Assembly: GCA_903850335.1 (NCBI GenBank) | Contig: CAINLJ010000223.1 | Span: 1-64,000, forward strand | Reading direction: 5' to 3' | DNA: 64,000 nucleotides | Origin: an uncultured Bacteroidia bacterium | GTDB lineage: Bacteria; Bacteroidota; Bacteroidia; Bacteroidales; Prolixibacteraceae | Shown: in pieces, positions 63,466-64,000 of the stretch | How the letters are laid out: the number at the start of each line of letters is the position of its first letter | Position numbering within the stretch: position 1 is the stretch's first letter | Translations under genes and position numbers: made by a program | Notes under the pieces: generated by a model | What the model was told of the DNA's origin: nothing | The model's input: only the letters and a program-made list of their open reading frames with translations | The model's database searches: none

Positions 63466-64000
63466 ATGAAAAAGCACAATTTTTACGCAGGTCCATCTAT
63501 TCTTCCTGAATATACAATTCAGAAGACGGCTGAAGCAATCATCAACTTTGCTGGTACTACACTCTCGGTACTCGAGATTTCGCACCGGAGTAAAGAATTT
63601 ATAGCTGTTATGGATCAGGCAGTAGCACTTGTAAAAGAGTTGCTTGAAGTACCCGAAGGATATGAAGTCCTGTTTCTCCAGGGGGGAGCAAGTACACAGT
63701 TTTATATGGTTCCGTTTAACCTGTTAAAGACAAAGGCAGGTTATTACAATACAGGCGTTTGGGCGTCAAAAGCACTTAAAGAAGCTAAATTTTTTGGTGA
63801 AGTTGTTGAAGTTGCCTCTTCGAAGGATAAAAATTACAATTACATCCCTAAAAACGTTACAATTCCTTCGGATATTGATTATCTGCATATAACTTCCAAT
63901 AATACAATTTATGGAACCCAGATTTATAAGGATATTGATGCTCCCGTTCCTTTGGTTGCCGATATGTCATCAGATATTTTTAGCCGGCCAATCGACATCT
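63466..64000 (+). CDS. serC: Phosphoserine aminotransferase, 5' part
   Basis: Absent from the ORF track because it runs off the window. From the ATG at 63466 the frame is open to base 64000 (178 codons). The N-terminus [21 protein letters not shown], the [19 protein letters not shown] segment, [12 protein letters not shown] and [15 protein letters not shown] are diagnostic of SerC. The PLP-lysine is expected just past the window edge. The enzyme makes 3-phosphoserine in the serine pathway. Confidence 0.94.
   Translation, partial: MKKHNFYAGPSILPEYTIQKTAEAIINFAGTTLSVLEISHRSKEFIAVMDQAVALVKELLEVPEGYEVLFLQGGASTQFYMVPFNLLKTKAGYYNTGVWASKALKEAKFFGEVVEVASSKDKNYNYIPKNVTIPSDIDYLHITSNNTIYGTQIYKDIDAPVPLVADMSSDIFSRPIDI

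Noticed and set aside
1-64000. tRNA, rRNA, CRISPR, insertion sequence, prophage or SusC/SusD pair
   Set aside because: I looked for cloverleaf ends, regularly spaced direct repeats, transposase or integrase motifs and TonB-plug proteins and saw none.

Overview
The window looks like chromosomal DNA from a member of the Bacteroidota, probably an anaerobic or facultative Bacteroidales/Marinilabiliales-type organism. The evidence is an AT-rich composition, start codons without clear Shine-Dalgarno sequences, several good matches to the Bacteroidota promoter consensus (TTTG, 19-23 bases, TAnnTTTG), an extended SecA of about 1,100 residues, a dapB-lepB-wbqC operon, DUF5009, and paired 2-oxoacid:ferredoxin oxidoreductase subunits. 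I see no tRNA, rRNA, CRISPR array, insertion sequence, prophage or SusC/SusD pair. The region is dense in genes, mostly core or housekeeping, with some intergenic repeat structures.

Layout. 1-3521 (+): the 3' part of a Pif1/RecD-type helicase with HRDC and helix-turn-helix ends, then a secreted GH20 hexosaminidase. 3609-13161 (-): hexose-6-phosphate mutarotase, a patatin/beta-barrel protein, a YitT-type membrane protein, ribosomal protein L19 with a structured leader and a terminator, a C1 peptidase, an S41 lipoprotein protease and a 7TM-HD phosphodiesterase. 13254-15126 (+): DUF1801 protein, NlpC/P60 peptidase and a membrane-anchored Nudix hydrolase. 15134-18775 (-): the operon dapB-lepB-lipoprotein-lapA-like-wbqC. 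18884-24604 (-): cinA, an AsmA-like protein and a two-domain esterase. 24987-30631: a five-PAS histidine kinase (+), YccF (-), exported glutathione peroxidase (-), and dnaX (+) split by a run of nine A residues that looks like a tau/gamma frameshift site. 30728-36910 (+): isocitrate dehydrogenase, ferritin, secA, lgt.

37069-46114 holds an apparent 2-hydroxyacid module. It consists of an FAD/Fe-S D-2-hydroxyacid dehydrogenase (-), an OB-fold lipoprotein (-), and a tight larE-larC-larB set for the nickel-pincer cofactor of lactate racemase-type enzymes. An exported chorismate mutase and a CstA-family transporter follow larB. larA itself is not in the window. 46122-53802 carries amino-sugar functions: a DUF5009/HGSNAT-like protein, a second GH20-like hydrolase, a NahK-like sugar kinase with a sugar nucleotidyltransferase, and a FucP-like permease. 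A GAF histidine kinase and a cluster of short hairpins lie among them.

53828-64000: a gamma-carbonic anhydrase diverges from korA-korB. Next is a 993-residue protein that joins an intact response-regulator receiver to a pyruvate-phosphate-dikinase-type ATP-grasp domain but lacks the swivelling histidine and PEP-binding domains. Then come an alpha/beta hydrolase, a nested inverted-repeat element, a stand-alone Hpt protein (-), gcvT, and the 5' end of serC, which runs off the window. The best candidates for new biology are the receiver/ATP-grasp protein beside korAB with the lone Hpt protein nearby, the dnaX frameshift site, the lar operon with its exported chorismate mutase, and the two intergenic hairpin elements.
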